From NCBI GenBank assembly GCA_964621615.1, contig CAZUMW010000012.1:44401-108400 (forward strand): a stretch of 64,000 bases of DNA, written 5' to 3'. The notes below the pieces were generated by a model. That model worked only from the letters and a program-made list of their open reading frames with translations, made no database searches and was not told the DNA's origin. The stretch comes from CAZUMW01 sp964621615. Its GTDB lineage: Bacteria > Desulfobacterota > WTBG01 > CAIYCZ01 > CAIRTM01. Position 1 is the first letter of the stretch, and each line of letters begins with the position of its first letter. Shown here one piece after another: positions 8,550 to 17,417 of the stretch. The position numbers were made by a program, and so were the translations under genes.

Positions 8550-9826
8550 TGAGAGGCCCGGTTTGTATGGATGAGATAACTGCTACCATTGCCCGTATTG
8601 CACAGGGTGCACGCACGGCCTCACGCCGTATAGCTGTGCTTGATAGCCGGTGTAAGAATGAGATACTTCATCTGCTGGGCAGAAAGCTGATTGGCGCAAA
8701 AAAATCACTTCAGCAGGAAAATGAAAAGGACCTTGAATCGGCGCGGAGCCAGAACCTGTCGGGTGCGCTTATCGACCGGCTCACGCTCAGTGACACCGTT
8801 ATCGACGGCATGGCTGCCGGGCTTGAGGACGTGGCGGCGCTGCCCGACCCCGTCGGCGAAGTGACGCGAATGTGGAGACGCCCCAATGGGCTTCAGATTG
8901 CAAGAGTCAGGATTCCTCTGGGAGTTATCGGCATGATCTACGAATCCCGGCCTAATGTGACCATCGACGCTGGTGCGCTGTGCCTGAAATCGGGCAATGC
9001 GGTTATCCTGCGCGGCGGCAAGGAGGCGCTCCACTCAAACCGGGCGCTGGCCGCTCTTATGCAGGAAGCGATTACCGAATGCGGCGGTCCTGCAGAGGCC
9101 GTTCAGGTCATCCCGATTACCGACCGCAGGGCCGTTCCGGTGCTGCTTGCGCAGCGGGACTGTATTGATGTGATTATTCCGCGGGGCGGAGAATCCCTGA
9201 TCAAAACAGTGTATGAACAGTCTCAGATACCGGTTATCGCCCATTACAAGGGAGTGTGCCACGTATATATCGATGAGAGTGCCGATCCGGCTATGGCCTG
9301 CGCCATAGCGGTTAATGCAAAAGTGCAGCGCCCCGGCGTCTGTAACGCCATGGAAACGCTCCTGGTTCATGAGGATTTTGCCCGCTCACACCTTCAGGCA
9401 CTGATTGCGGATTTTCAGGCCGCTGGCGTGCGTGTCAAAGGGTGCGATCGCGCGCGGTCTCTTGTCAGCGGCATAGAAGCTGCAGGCGAGAATGACTGGG
9501 GCGTAGAGTATCTGGACCTTATTCTTGCTGTACGCGTGGTGTCCGGCTTTGATGAGGCGGTAGAGCACATCGAGCGATACGGCTCAAAACACACAGAGGC
9601 CATTGTCACCACCAGATATGACCGGGCCAGACGGTTTTTAAACGTGGTTGATGCATCTGTTGTTCTGGTCAATGCCTCAACCCGGTTCAATGACGGCAAC
9701 CAGCTCGGCCTCGGTGCTGAAATCGGTATCAGCACCTCCAAAATGCACGCATTCGGCCCCATGGGACTCGAGGAGCTTACCACAACGAAATTTGTCGTTT
9801 ATGGTGACGGGCAGATAAGAGAGTAA
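8549..9826 (+). CDS. proA: Glutamate-5-semialdehyde dehydrogenase (gamma-glutamyl phosphate reductase)
   Basis: 425 residues from the ATG at 8549, which overlaps the proB stop (TAATG). The internal ATG at 8567 has a better ribosome site (GAGAGG at 8551-8556) and may be the true start, giving 419 residues. ProA motifs include LGVIGMIYESRPNVT, KSGNAVILRGGKEA, the catalytic-cysteine region RPGVCNAMETLLVH, and GLGAEIGISTSKMHAFGPMG. It acts right after ProB, making the semialdehyde that cyclises to the proline precursor. Confidence 0.96.
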   Translation: MRGPVCMDEITATIARIAQGARTASRRIAVLDSRCKNEILHLLGRKLIGAKKSLQQENEKDLESARSQNLSGALIDRLTLSDTVIDGMAAGLEDVAALPDPVGEVTRMWRRPNGLQIARVRIPLGVIGMIYESRPNVTIDAGALCLKSGNAVILRGGKEALHSNRALAALMQEAITECGGPAEAVQVIPITDRRAVPVLLAQRDCIDVIIPRGGESLIKTVYEQSQIPVIAHYKGVCHVYIDESADPAMACAIAVNAKVQRPGVCNAMETLLVHEDFARSHLQALIADFQAAGVRVKGCDRARSLVSGIEAAGENDWGVEYLDLILAVRVVSGFDEAVEHIERYGSKHTEAIVTTRYDRARRFLNVVDASVVLVNASTRFNDGNQLGLGAEIGISTSKMHAFGPMGLEELTTTKFVVYGDGQIRE

Positions 9827-9830
9827 GGAG

Positions 9831-10505
9831 TTGGGAACGGAAGCCGGGTCACATCATAAAATAGGCCTTTTCGGTGGAACATTTAATCCGATCCATATCG
9901 GCCACCTGCGACCTGCCGAAGAAATCCGCGAGCTGTTCGGGCTTTCCAGCGTTATATTCATTCCCGCAGCACTGCCGCCGCATAAGTCCCGGCACATCAT
10001 ACCCGCGCATCACCGCTTTGAGATGGTAAAGCGTGCTGTAGATGACAATCCGTTTTTTGCCGTTTCCGATGTTGAGCTGCGCCGCGAGGGCAGCTCTTAC
10101 TCATATGAAACTATCAAATTCTTCAACAGGCAGTATGGTGATTCGGCTGAGATTTATTTTATCATGGGGCTTGACGCATTCAGGGATATACACACATGGA
10201 AAAATTATCCCGGAATTTTTTCGCTCTGTAACTTTATTGTAATGAAAAGGCCGGGCCCCGATGCAGCTGCCCCGGAATCGACCATACCTCCTGATATCGC
10301 TGATGTGCTTGCTGCTGAGGGGGACGGGTTCAGACACTGTTCAGGGAGCCGGCTGTTTTTTTGCGATGTTTCGCTTATTCAGGTGTCATCAACCGATATA
10401 CGCAGACGCCTTGATACGGGCAGAACGGTTCGATACATTGTTCCGGAAGCCGTTTCGGTATATATCGCGCACAATAAACTGTTTCCGCTGCAAGCGCTTC
10501 GCTGA
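9831..10505 (+). CDS. nadD: Nicotinate-nucleotide adenylyltransferase
   Basis: 224 residues. The nucleotidyltransferase motif GGTFNPIHIGHL and the C-terminal ISSTDIR-like segment (VSSTDIRRRL) identify NadD, which makes deamido-NAD from nicotinate mononucleotide. The only standard start codon between the upstream in-frame stop and the first motif is TTG at 9831. AAGGAG directly touches that codon, which is unusually close. The pairing with rsfS downstream is conserved in many bacteria. Confidence 0.93.
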   Translation: MGTEAGSHHKIGLFGGTFNPIHIGHLRPAEEIRELFGLSSVIFIPAALPPHKSRHIIPAHHRFEMVKRAVDDNPFFAVSDVELRREGSSYSYETIKFFNRQYGDSAEIYFIMGLDAFRDIHTWKNYPGIFSLCNFIVMKRPGPDAAAPESTIPPDIADVLAAEGDGFRHCSGSRLFFCDVSLIQVSSTDIRRRLDTGRTVRYIVPEAVSVYIAHNKLFPLQALR

Positions 10506-10548
10506 GCAATCACTTTTGTCATTACATAATAAAAGGAGGAGGATTTTT

Positions 10549-10899
10549 TTGGACGCACAGGAAAAGTCATTTTTTTGTGCCACACTGGCTGATGACAAAC
10601 AGGCCAGGGACCTGGTCATTTTGGAGCTGAAAGAGGCATCCTCTCTCGCCGATTATTTTATTATTTGTTCCGGCACCTCTGACAGGCATGTGCGGGCGAT
10701 AGCAGAGAACATAGAGCTGAACATGAAGAAGCGCGGCGAGAAAGCGCTGGGCGTCGAAGGATTACAGACCTGCAAGTGGGTTTTGATGGATTACGATGAT
10801 GTTATTATTCATGTATTTCAGTCAGAAGAGCGCTCATTTTACCAGCTTGAGAATTTGTGGCTTGATTGCCCGCGCATTCCTTTTGAGCCGAAAGCGTAA
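10549..10899 (+). CDS. rsfS: Ribosome silencing factor RsfS
   Basis: 116 residues from a TTG at 10549, chosen because AGGAGGAGG at 10534-10542 lies six bases upstream. Longer in-frame versions would overlap nadD and add unrelated sequence. Family hallmarks are SSLADYFIICSGTSDRHVRAI, then VEGLQTCKWVLMDYDDVIIH. RsfS binds L14 and blocks subunit joining when nutrients are scarce. It ends the hflK-to-rsfS gene series. Confidence 0.93.
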   Translation: MDAQEKSFFCATLADDKQARDLVILELKEASSLADYFIICSGTSDRHVRAIAENIELNMKKRGEKALGVEGLQTCKWVLMDYDDVIIHVFQSEERSFYQLENLWLDCPRIPFEPKA

Positions 10900-11033
10900 T
10901 ATAATAAAATCCTTCAGCGAAACACAGAGCCGCAGTCCCGCATCGCACGTCCGGCTCTATGAATAAACTATGTGCAGTGTGCGGCCTTTTTATGGTAATC
11001 TCTGATAACTAGCGGATTACATGGTCATGCCGC

Positions 11034-11873
11034 ATGCGGCACAATGATACTTTTTACGGAGCTGTCCACCTGATGATGTATTCAGGCGGCGATCGGCAGC
11101 CGCGGAGATATTATGGGGTTTTTACAAGCCAGGCGGCGCGCTTACTGACCGCCTGGCGCACGAGGCTTTTTCAGTGGGGTGCTGATTTTTTCTTTCCCCA
11201 CACATGCGTTCTCTGCGGCCGGGTCGGGGATCAGCCCTTTGTAAATACTATCTGCGAGCTCTGCCGGGCAGGTTTCAGCTACATTGAGAGCCCCCTGTGC
11301 ATACGCTGCGGAAAGCAGTTTATTTCACGAGCCGGCAGCGACCACCTGTGCGGTGCCTGCCGGGAGCATCGCATAGCCTATGATATGGCCCGTTCGGCAG
11401 CGGTATTTGAGGGACGGCTTCGCAGAGCTGTTCATTTGTTTAAGTACCGGCGCCAGACAATCCTTGCCCCCATTCTGGGAGCCATTATGGCTGAGCGTGC
11501 AGATGCTTTGCTGCAGGGCCGGCAGCATGACTGCATTATTCCGGTTCCCCTGCATTTCGCGCGGCTCAGGCAGCGCGGCTACAACCAGGCCGCACTGCTT
11601 GCCCGCCATGTTGGAGCGCTGCTGGGCGTGCCGGTTATATACGGCGCGCTGAGGCGTGTGCGCCATACGGCCCCTCAGACCGAGCAGCAGGCGCCGGAGC
11701 GCAAAAGAAATGTTGCCGGAGCGTTTGACTGCCGAAGCGGAACCCTGCACCGAAAGCGGGTTTTGCTGATTGATGATGTATATACCAGCGGCTCTACGGT
11801 GAGCGAGTGTGCTGCGGTGATGAAAAAATATGGGGCACAGCAGATTGATGTGCTTACACTTGCCAGAGTCTGA
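11034..11873 (+). CDS. comF: ComF family phosphoribosyltransferase-like protein
   Basis: 279 residues. Four CxxC pairs (CVLC, CELC, CIRC, CGAC) in the first ~110 residues form the zinc-ribbon portion. The C-terminal phosphoribosyltransferase domain has the PRPP loop VLLIDDVYTSGSTVSECA. The central segment IIPVPLHFARLRQRGYNQA is a ComF signature. Such proteins are linked to DNA uptake or amidophosphoribosyl-type chemistry. The start is uncertain, because methionines at about residues 14-15 could also serve. Confidence 0.88.
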   Translation: MRHNDTFYGAVHLMMYSGGDRQPRRYYGVFTSQAARLLTAWRTRLFQWGADFFFPHTCVLCGRVGDQPFVNTICELCRAGFSYIESPLCIRCGKQFISRAGSDHLCGACREHRIAYDMARSAAVFEGRLRRAVHLFKYRRQTILAPILGAIMAERADALLQGRQHDCIIPVPLHFARLRQRGYNQAALLARHVGALLGVPVIYGALRRVRHTAPQTEQQAPERKRNVAGAFDCRSGTLHRKRVLLIDDVYTSGSTVSECAAVMKKYGAQQIDVLTLARV

Positions 11874-11886
11874 CAGGAGCGTATCA

Positions 11887-12864
11887 GTGAACACCATAGA
11901 CGATTTGGTTACAGATGTTTCCGCCGAAATGGAGCAGGTTGAGCAGATGCTCGGGGAAGCCCTGTCTTCGCAGGTTGATCTTTCATCTGACATATGCGCC
12001 CACTTGCTCAACAGCGGCGGAAAGCGCCTGAGGCCGCTTATCGTTCTCCTGGTAAGCCGCTTTTGCAGGTATGCGGGCGACCGCCATATCCCGCTTGCCT
12101 GCGTGATTGAATATATTCATACGGCAACCCTTCTGCACGATGATGTGATCGACCATGCCCAGCTCAGGCGCGGCATCTCAGCAGCGAATATGCTCTGGGG
12201 CAATCAGGCAACTATCCTTGCGGGCGACTTTTTGTTTGCCAGGGCTTTCTGCATGGCTGTTGAGGTCGGGCATATGCCGATTCTTCAGGTTATTGCCGAT
12301 ACCTGCCGGGCCCTGGCCGAGGCCGAGATGTATCAGTTTGCAAAAAATGAGGACTACGAGCTTACCGAGGAGCAGTACCTCTATATTGTGCATAATAAAA
12401 CCGCGAGCCTGGTGGCAGCGGCTTCGAAAAGCGCTGCGCTTCTCAGCGGACTTGAGGATCGGGAGGTTGCTGCTTTTGAGCGCTACGGCTTTCACCTGGG
12501 AACCGCTTTTCAGATCGTAGACGATGTGCTGGACTATTATTCGCAGGAGAAGCATTTCGGCAAGACCACCGGAAAGGATTTGGAAGAGGGCAGCGTCACG
12601 CTCCCCCTTATAGCCGCGTTCCGCACGGCTGCCCCTGATGACCGCAGCCGTATGCTTGACATTCTTACCGACCGGGAAAAAAGGCGGAGCTGCCTGAAGG
12701 AGATCATTTCGCTGATTGAGAAATACGGGGGCAATGACTATGCGCTGCAAAAAGCGCAGCAGCATGCCGGGCAGGCCATTGCCATGCTTGATGTTTTCGC
12801 CGGCGAAAAAGAAAAAGAGCCGCTCATCCGCCTGGCGCGTTATTTTGTTGAGCGAACGTTTTAA
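11887..12864 (+). CDS. Long-chain polyprenyl diphosphate synthase (octaprenyl/heptaprenyl type)
   Basis: 325 residues from GTG 11887, preceded by AGGAG at 11875-11879. The first aspartate-rich motif is LLHDDVID (about residues 83-90) and the second is VDDVLDY. GGKRLRPLIVLL is the substrate-binding signature near the N-terminus. It condenses isopentenyl diphosphate into the side chain of menaquinone or a similar quinone; the chain length cannot be read by eye. It starts 13 bases after comF. Its end overlaps the end of the next, opposing gene by four bases. Confidence 0.9.
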   Translation: MNTIDDLVTDVSAEMEQVEQMLGEALSSQVDLSSDICAHLLNSGGKRLRPLIVLLVSRFCRYAGDRHIPLACVIEYIHTATLLHDDVIDHAQLRRGISAANMLWGNQATILAGDFLFARAFCMAVEVGHMPILQVIADTCRALAEAEMYQFAKNEDYELTEEQYLYIVHNKTASLVAAASKSAALLSGLEDREVAAFERYGFHLGTAFQIVDDVLDYYSQEKHFGKTTGKDLEEGSVTLPLIAAFRTAAPDDRSRMLDILTDREKRRSCLKEIISLIEKYGGNDYALQKAQQHAGQAIAMLDVFAGEKEKEPLIRLARYFVERTF

Positions 12865-13229
12865 TACGGATGCTGGGTTTTATGTATTTCGAAGGGCATG
12901 AAATAGGTGTATCCGCCGGGAAAATCAAGCGGTGATTCCCATGTGATATCAACAGTTATAACCTTTTTTTTGATTTCAACCCGCACGTCTTCTTCATACA
13001 GCGGTATGCCGATTTCCCCGGCTTCCCGAAGGATTGCATCACGTATTATCTGATGGCTCACATCGCCCCTGTTTACCCAGCGGCGCGTGATATGCGAGAC
13101 CTCCTCTTTGAGCGCGGCGCGGTTCCATGCCGCACACCCCCACTCATAGCCCACATAAATTCCTGCTGCCAGTATGGCAAGCATAATCAAACAGCCGATT
13201 TTGGAATCACCGCAATCTGAACGGATCAT
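12861..13229 (-). CDS. Small single-pass membrane protein, possibly DUF4845-like
   Basis: 122 residues. One hydrophobic segment (about residues 11-30, IGCLIMLAILAAGIYVGYEW) is followed by a soluble domain of helices and strands ending in a short Tyr/Phe-rich stretch. The layout resembles DUF4845 proteins (prepilin-like N-terminus plus a small domain), but I cannot confirm the family. It lies just downstream of dtd on the same strand (27-base gap), so it may be co-transcribed with it. Confidence 0.6.
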   Translation of the reverse strand: MIRSDCGDSKIGCLIMLAILAAGIYVGYEWGCAAWNRAALKEEVSHITRRWVNRGDVSHQIIRDAILREAGEIGIPLYEEDVRVEIKKKVITVDITWESPLDFPGGYTYFMPFEIHKTQHPY

Positions 13230-13256
13230 AGCTGACCCCCTTGGCTCAGTTAGTGA

Positions 13257-13706
13257 TCAAAGAATTTTTTTGCTGTCAAGCAAAAGTGTTACCGGTCCGT
13301 CGTTGACAAGCGCCACCTCCATCATTTCCTGAAAGGCGCCGGCGGCAACATTAATGCCGTATGCGCGCAGTGCGGTAATGCAGTCATGATAGAGCATACG
13401 CGCATGATCGGGCCGCGCTGCTGCCGTGAAGGACGGACGGCGTCCTTTACGGCAGTCTCCCAGAAGTGTAAACTGGGAAACTACAAGCACGTCTCCGCCC
13501 AGAGACAGGACGCTTTGGTTCATTTTGCCGGATGAGTCTTCAAAAATCCGCAAGTGTATGATTTTGGTAATGATATAATCAAGATCCTCTGCGGTGTCTC
13601 CATCCTGCACCCCGAGAAAAATGAGCAGGCCGCCGCTGATTGATCCAACCGCGGCTCCCCCTGCCGATACCGATGCTCTTTTTACCCGCTGGACAACCGC
13701 ACGCAT
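13257..13706 (-). CDS. dtd: D-aminoacyl-tRNA deacylase
   Basis: 149 residues from the ATG at 13706, with GGAAGG nine bases upstream; an alternative TTG six bases earlier is less well placed. Signature motifs are MRAVVQRVKRASVS, the catalytic loop SQFTLLGDCRKGRRPSF, and VALVNDGPVTLLLD (the Gly-cisPro equivalent NDGPVT). Dtd removes D-amino acids wrongly attached to tRNA. Confidence 0.95.
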   Translation of the reverse strand: MRAVVQRVKRASVSAGGAAVGSISGGLLIFLGVQDGDTAEDLDYIITKIIHLRIFEDSSGKMNQSVLSLGGDVLVVSQFTLLGDCRKGRRPSFTAAARPDHARMLYHDCITALRAYGINVAAGAFQEMMEVALVNDGPVTLLLDSKKIL

Positions 13707-13736
13707 AAACAATATCCTTCCGCCGGGCTTTATGTG

Positions 13737-13764
13737 TTGACATGGAGATTAACGGGGTTATACA
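13737..13764 (+). promoter_or_regulatory. Sigma-70 promoter of dapB
   Basis: TTGACA (13737-13742), a 16-base spacer and TATACA (13759-13764), on the plus strand, 117 bases before the dapB start and divergent from dtd. Confidence 0.65.
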
Positions 13765-13880
13765 ATTAATGCAGATTTTTTTTTGAAAGTAAAGTCTAAA
13801 CTGAGCCGTTTTCACCCTGCTGGTTTGCAGGCAGCTGCCGGCCAGTGTATATTGGAATAGACTTTTTTTGGAGATTTCAG

Positions 13881-14696
13881 ATGCAGAGCGAATTAATTTC
13901 CTGTGCGGTGGTGGGTGCCTCGGGCAGAATGGGGAGGCGCCTGTGCGCCCTTATCGACCAGACGGAAGGGTACTGCCTTGCCGGCGCAACTGAACATGCC
14001 GAAAGCCCGTTTGTCGGTGCCGGCACCAAGGAGCTTATGGGCCTTCAGGACGATATCAAAATTGTGTCGGGACTTGAGGACATACGGACAGATGCTGACG
14101 TGATTATCGATTTCACGTTTCCCGAGGTATCGCTGAAAACCGCAGCGTTTGCAGCGGAAACAGGAGCGCGTGCAGTTATCGGTACCACCGCCTTTACCGA
14201 AGAGGACCGCGCTGCTATCCATCGGCTGAGCGCATCGTTTCCGTGCGTGTGTGCGCCCAATATGAGCATGGGGGTGAATACCCTGTTTAAAATAGTCCGG
14301 GACGTCGCAGCCGTACTGGGCAGCGATTTTGATATTGAAATCATGGAAGTGCATCACCGGCACAAAAAGGATGCGCCGAGCGGAACGGCGCTGCGACTGG
14401 GAGAGATTGCTGCGGAAGCGCGCGGCGCTGTGCTCTCTGAGGTGGGAGTGTATGAGCGAAAGGGAAAAACAGGGGAGCGGCGGGCTGAAGAGATCGGCAT
14501 GCAGGCGCTTCGCGCCGGGGATGTTGCAGGCGAGCATACGGTTATGTTCGCCGGAAACGGGGAGCGGCTTGAGCTGATACATCGTGCACACAGCCGGGAC
14601 TGTTTTGCCCGGGGCGCCCTTCATGCGGCCCGGTGGCTTATGCAGCAGCCAAACGGCCTGTATGATATGCAGGATGTTCTGGGGCTGCGCCCGTGA
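13881..14696 (+). CDS. dapB: 4-hydroxy-tetrahydrodipicolinate reductase
   Basis: 271 residues from ATG 13881, with GGAG seven bases upstream; a longer reading frame begins 36 bases earlier without a ribosome site. Motifs are the Rossmann loop VVGASGRMGRR, then ATGARAVIGTTAF-like segments (TGARAVIGTTAF), the catalytic HHRHKKDAPSGTAL and the late GEHTVMFAGNGERLEL. It performs the NAD(P)H-dependent reduction in lysine and meso-diaminopimelate synthesis. Confidence 0.96.
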   Translation: MQSELISCAVVGASGRMGRRLCALIDQTEGYCLAGATEHAESPFVGAGTKELMGLQDDIKIVSGLEDIRTDADVIIDFTFPEVSLKTAAFAAETGARAVIGTTAFTEEDRAAIHRLSASFPCVCAPNMSMGVNTLFKIVRDVAAVLGSDFDIEIMEVHHRHKKDAPSGTALRLGEIAAEARGAVLSEVGVYERKGKTGERRAEEIGMQALRAGDVAGEHTVMFAGNGERLELIHRAHSRDCFARGALHAARWLMQQPNGLYDMQDVLGLRP

Positions 14697-14735
14697 TGTG
14701 CCGCCAGACGCTGATGCGGTCGGAAGGAAGCGACG

Positions 14736-15008
14736 ATGATATCGGCAATTATTCGTCTTGTCTTTTTTTGCCTTCTTGTGTATTTTTTTATTAATGCAGG
14801 CAGGTGGCTGCTTGGCAGGGGCAGGCCCCGCGCCCCGCGGTTCAGCGGCACACGGAAGAGCCAGCCCTGCGGCATAGATCATATGGTTCAGGATCCTGTG
14901 TGCGGCGTGTATCTCTCCGAGCGGGAGGCGGTGACGCTGAGGCGTGACGGAGTAACGCATTATTTTTGCAGCCATGAATGCAGGGATAAGTTTCTTGCCG
15001 GTTCCTGA
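14736..15008 (+). CDS. Small membrane protein with a YHS/TRASH-like metal-binding end (PP0621-like)
   Basis: 90 residues. An N-terminal membrane helix (about 3-23) and a short basic linker lead to a C-terminal module with MVQDPVCGVYLSEREAV and HYFCSHECRDKF. Cysteines in DPVCG and CSHEC are spaced like YHS/TRASH metal-binding folds. The combination resembles the PP0621 family; the metal and the function are unknown. GGAAGG upstream supports the start. A hairpin-rich stretch after the gene probably ends transcription. Confidence 0.75.
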   Translation: MISAIIRLVFFCLLVYFFINAGRWLLGRGRPRAPRFSGTRKSQPCGIDHMVQDPVCGVYLSEREAVTLRRDGVTHYFCSHECRDKFLAGS

Positions 15009-15049
15009 ATGAACGTCCCGCTGCTTTAAAAACAGCGGCCGCTCCGCAT

Positions 15050-15098
15050 GGAGCCGTCAGCCTGCGCTGCGGCTCCGCGCCGCCGGTTTTTGATTTTT
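15050..15098 (+). terminator. Probable terminator between the YHS protein and the sigma factor
   Basis: GGAGCCG (15050-15056) pairs with CGGCTCC (15070-15076), followed by a GC-rich stretch and the T-rich run GGTTTTTGATTTTTTG. A smaller hairpin, CCGCTG with CAGCGG, lies just upstream at 15018-15038. Confidence 0.5.
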
Positions 15099-15113
15099 TG
15101 ATCGTTCAGCATT

Positions 15114-16442
15114 ATGCAGGGTGTTATGTCGCCGAGCAAAAAAAACACTGACTCCCCGGATGTAAGCATCAATACCGACGGGGTTTCCCCTGAGGCGTCT
15201 CCCGCCGGCAAAGGTTCCGAGCGCAATCCTCTTGAAATATACCTCAAAGAAATTCGCAAAATTCCCCTGCTCAGCCAGAAGGATGAAAAAAAATGGGCGC
15301 GATGCTTTACCGAGCGCAAAAACCGGAAGATAGCGCTGCTTCAGCAGGCGGTGGATATTGTCAGGTCGATTCAGTCCTATAAGCCCCTGAACGGCCTGCT
15401 GCTTTTCAACAAAGATTCCCTTTATGAATATATTCATCTCCAGGAAGCCCTTAAATATCACAACAAGCGCATCAGGGTCGAGCAGCAGCTGAGCCATCCC
15501 AGCCCACAGCGCGACCGGCGCAAGCTGGCAAAGGAAAAGCTGAAGCTCGATCAGGAATATACTGAAATTCTTTCTAAAATTGACATAAAGCCGCTTCCTG
15601 AATGGCAGTGCTTCATGAGCCAGTCAGAGGGCAGCGCCGGTTACCCTGCTGCCATCAAAAGCAAGCTGAAGTCTCTGTATGATATCTGGAAAAAGCTGGA
15701 AAAAATAGAGCCTGATATAAAAGAGGCCCGTCAGCATCTGATTCAAAGCAATTTGCGGCTTGTTGTCAGCATCTGCTCTCATTATCGGAACCGGGCCGTC
15801 TCTTTTCGCGATTTGATTCAGGAGGGCAACCTCGGCCTTATTAAAGCGGTTGAAAAATTTGATTACACCAAGGGCTTTCGTTTAAATACGTATGCCTCAT
15901 GGTGGATCCGGGAGGGCATCAACCGAGCAATAGAAGAAAAAAGCCGTGTTATTCGAATTCCGGTGTATGTAAACGAAAAATTTTACCAGATTAAAAAAAT
16001 ATCTAAAAAGGCGTTTCAAAACGAAGGCAAAGAATCTTCGGTTGCAGAGCTTGCTGCAAAGCTTAAAACATCGCCGCAGGAAATTGCCCGGGTGCTCATA
16101 GCGTTTAAGGAGCCGGTGTCTCTGGAAACATCACTGGTTGATAACATTGATCCCCTTGAGACATTTCTTTCGGATGACAGCCCCACGCCGCTTGAAAATA
16201 TCTGCGAGGACATTATAAAAGACAAGGCTGCAGAGATTATCGGAACGCTGCCTGCCCGGGAGGCTGCGATTTTACGGATGCGCTTTGGCCTTGGTGAGCA
16301 GGGCGAGCAGACGCTTGAGGAAGTGGGCGCGAAGTTCAAGGTGTCCCGGGAGCGGGTGCGCCAGCTGGAAAACAAAGCCCTCAGAAAGCTGCGCAAAAAC
16401 AAAGAGCTCAGAAACCTGCTGACGCTGCTGTCGCAGGGATAA
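15114..16442 (+). CDS. RNA polymerase sigma-70 family factor (RpoD/RpoS-like)
   Basis: 442 residues. Region 1.2 (NPLEIYLKEIRKIPLLSQKD, about 37-56) is separated from region 2 by ~130 residues of charged, poorly conserved sequence. Region 2 carries NLRLVVSICSHYRNR, DLIQEGNLGLIKAVEKFDY and RLNTYASWWIREGINRAIEE. Region 3 and the region 4 helix-turn-helix (SRERVRQLENKALRKLR) follow. There is no acidic region 1.1 and the length is below that of a main RpoD, so it is more likely an alternative or RpoS-like factor. The ATG at 15126 is an alternative start. Confidence 0.88.
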   Translation: MQGVMSPSKKNTDSPDVSINTDGVSPEASPAGKGSERNPLEIYLKEIRKIPLLSQKDEKKWARCFTERKNRKIALLQQAVDIVRSIQSYKPLNGLLLFNKDSLYEYIHLQEALKYHNKRIRVEQQLSHPSPQRDRRKLAKEKLKLDQEYTEILSKIDIKPLPEWQCFMSQSEGSAGYPAAIKSKLKSLYDIWKKLEKIEPDIKEARQHLIQSNLRLVVSICSHYRNRAVSFRDLIQEGNLGLIKAVEKFDYTKGFRLNTYASWWIREGINRAIEEKSRVIRIPVYVNEKFYQIKKISKKAFQNEGKESSVAELAAKLKTSPQEIARVLIAFKEPVSLETSLVDNIDPLETFLSDDSPTPLENICEDIIKDKAAEIIGTLPAREAAILRMRFGLGEQGEQTLEEVGAKFKVSRERVRQLENKALRKLRKNKELRNLLTLLSQG

Positions 16443-16644
16443 AAGCCGCGCTGCGCCTTTGTATATGCGGAAAAAAAACGGGTATGCAGGGCGGACAAAG
16501 CGACAGCGTGTCCGCCGGGAATGAAATCTTTTTTTTGCATTACAACACAGGCGCCACGTTGCAGGACGACCGTATGAAAAAGTGACTGCAGGATATACGG
16601 AGCTCTGCCCTCCCCGTAACAAGCCTTGAGGTGGCCGGCGAGTA

Positions 16645-17409
16645 TCAGCAGGGGTTTTTCTTTTTCAGAACCGGGTACAGCGCCAGCGCAGCCATTATAA
16701 AGGCTACCGACAGAACCAGCGTCACCGAATATCTCCCCATAATCATATCGCTTCTGATATCCCCTCGATATTGCTCGATAACGGTGCGAAACGAGCAGTA
16801 CATCATAATCCACAGCAGCGTAAGCTGGCCATGAAATGATTTGCGCGTGCGCAGGATGAACAGCACTATGAAGGTCACCAGCGCGCCGCCTGACGAGTAC
16901 AGCTGTGTGGGGTGCAGCGGAATATTCGGCCGGGCGAGCGTGTTCGGGTCCGTGAAGGTAACCGCCCAGGGAAGATCGCAGGGGCTCCCGTAGCAGCAGC
17001 CTGCGGAAAAGCACCCGAGCCTGCCGAAAAACACCCCGACAGCAAGAGAGGGCGCAAAGATGTCCAGCGTCTGCCACAGCGGCATTCCGCGCTTGCGTAT
17101 CATATACATGCACGTTGCAAGCGCACATATGAAGCCGCCGATAAAGGTGAGGCCTCCCTGCCATACTTTGAATATGTCTATTGGATTGTGCATAAAGTAG
17201 GACAGGTTGCTGAGCACGTAATATGCTCGCGACCCGATGAGAGCGGCAAGAATAATATAGAAGGCAAGATCGAGAATGAACTGCTGATCAAAGCCCTGCC
17301 GCTTCGCTTCGGCAGCGGCCAGTGCGATGCCGGTCAGGAATCCTATGGCAATAAAAAAGCCGTAGGTTTTTATGGAAATCGGGCCGAGCTCTATAAGTAT
17401 TGGATGCAT
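16645..17409 (-). CDS. lgt: Prolipoprotein diacylglyceryl transferase
   Basis: 254 residues with about seven hydrophobic segments. The family signature GVFFGRLGCFSAGCCYG, the N-terminal GPISIKTYGFFIAIGFL and WQGGLTFIGGF match Lgt, which adds diacylglycerol to the lipobox cysteine of lipoproteins. It lies eight bases downstream of lspA, so both lipoprotein-processing enzymes are in one transcriptional unit with ileS. Confidence 0.95.
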   Translation of the reverse strand: MHPILIELGPISIKTYGFFIAIGFLTGIALAAAEAKRQGFDQQFILDLAFYIILAALIGSRAYYVLSNLSYFMHNPIDIFKVWQGGLTFIGGFICALATCMYMIRKRGMPLWQTLDIFAPSLAVGVFFGRLGCFSAGCCYGSPCDLPWAVTFTDPNTLARPNIPLHPTQLYSSGGALVTFIVLFILRTRKSFHGQLTLLWIMMYCSFRTVIEQYRGDIRSDMIMGRYSVTLVLSVAFIMAALALYPVLKKKNPC

Positions 17410-17417
17410 CGGTTTTG

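Noticed and set aside
10261..10548. Long N-terminal extension of rsfS
   Set aside because: It overlaps nadD; the strong AGGAGGAGG before TTG 10549 marks the real start.
10927..10961. AGAGCCG...CGGCTCT hairpin after rsfS as a terminator
   Set aside because: The loop is long and there is no T-run; a clear call is not possible.
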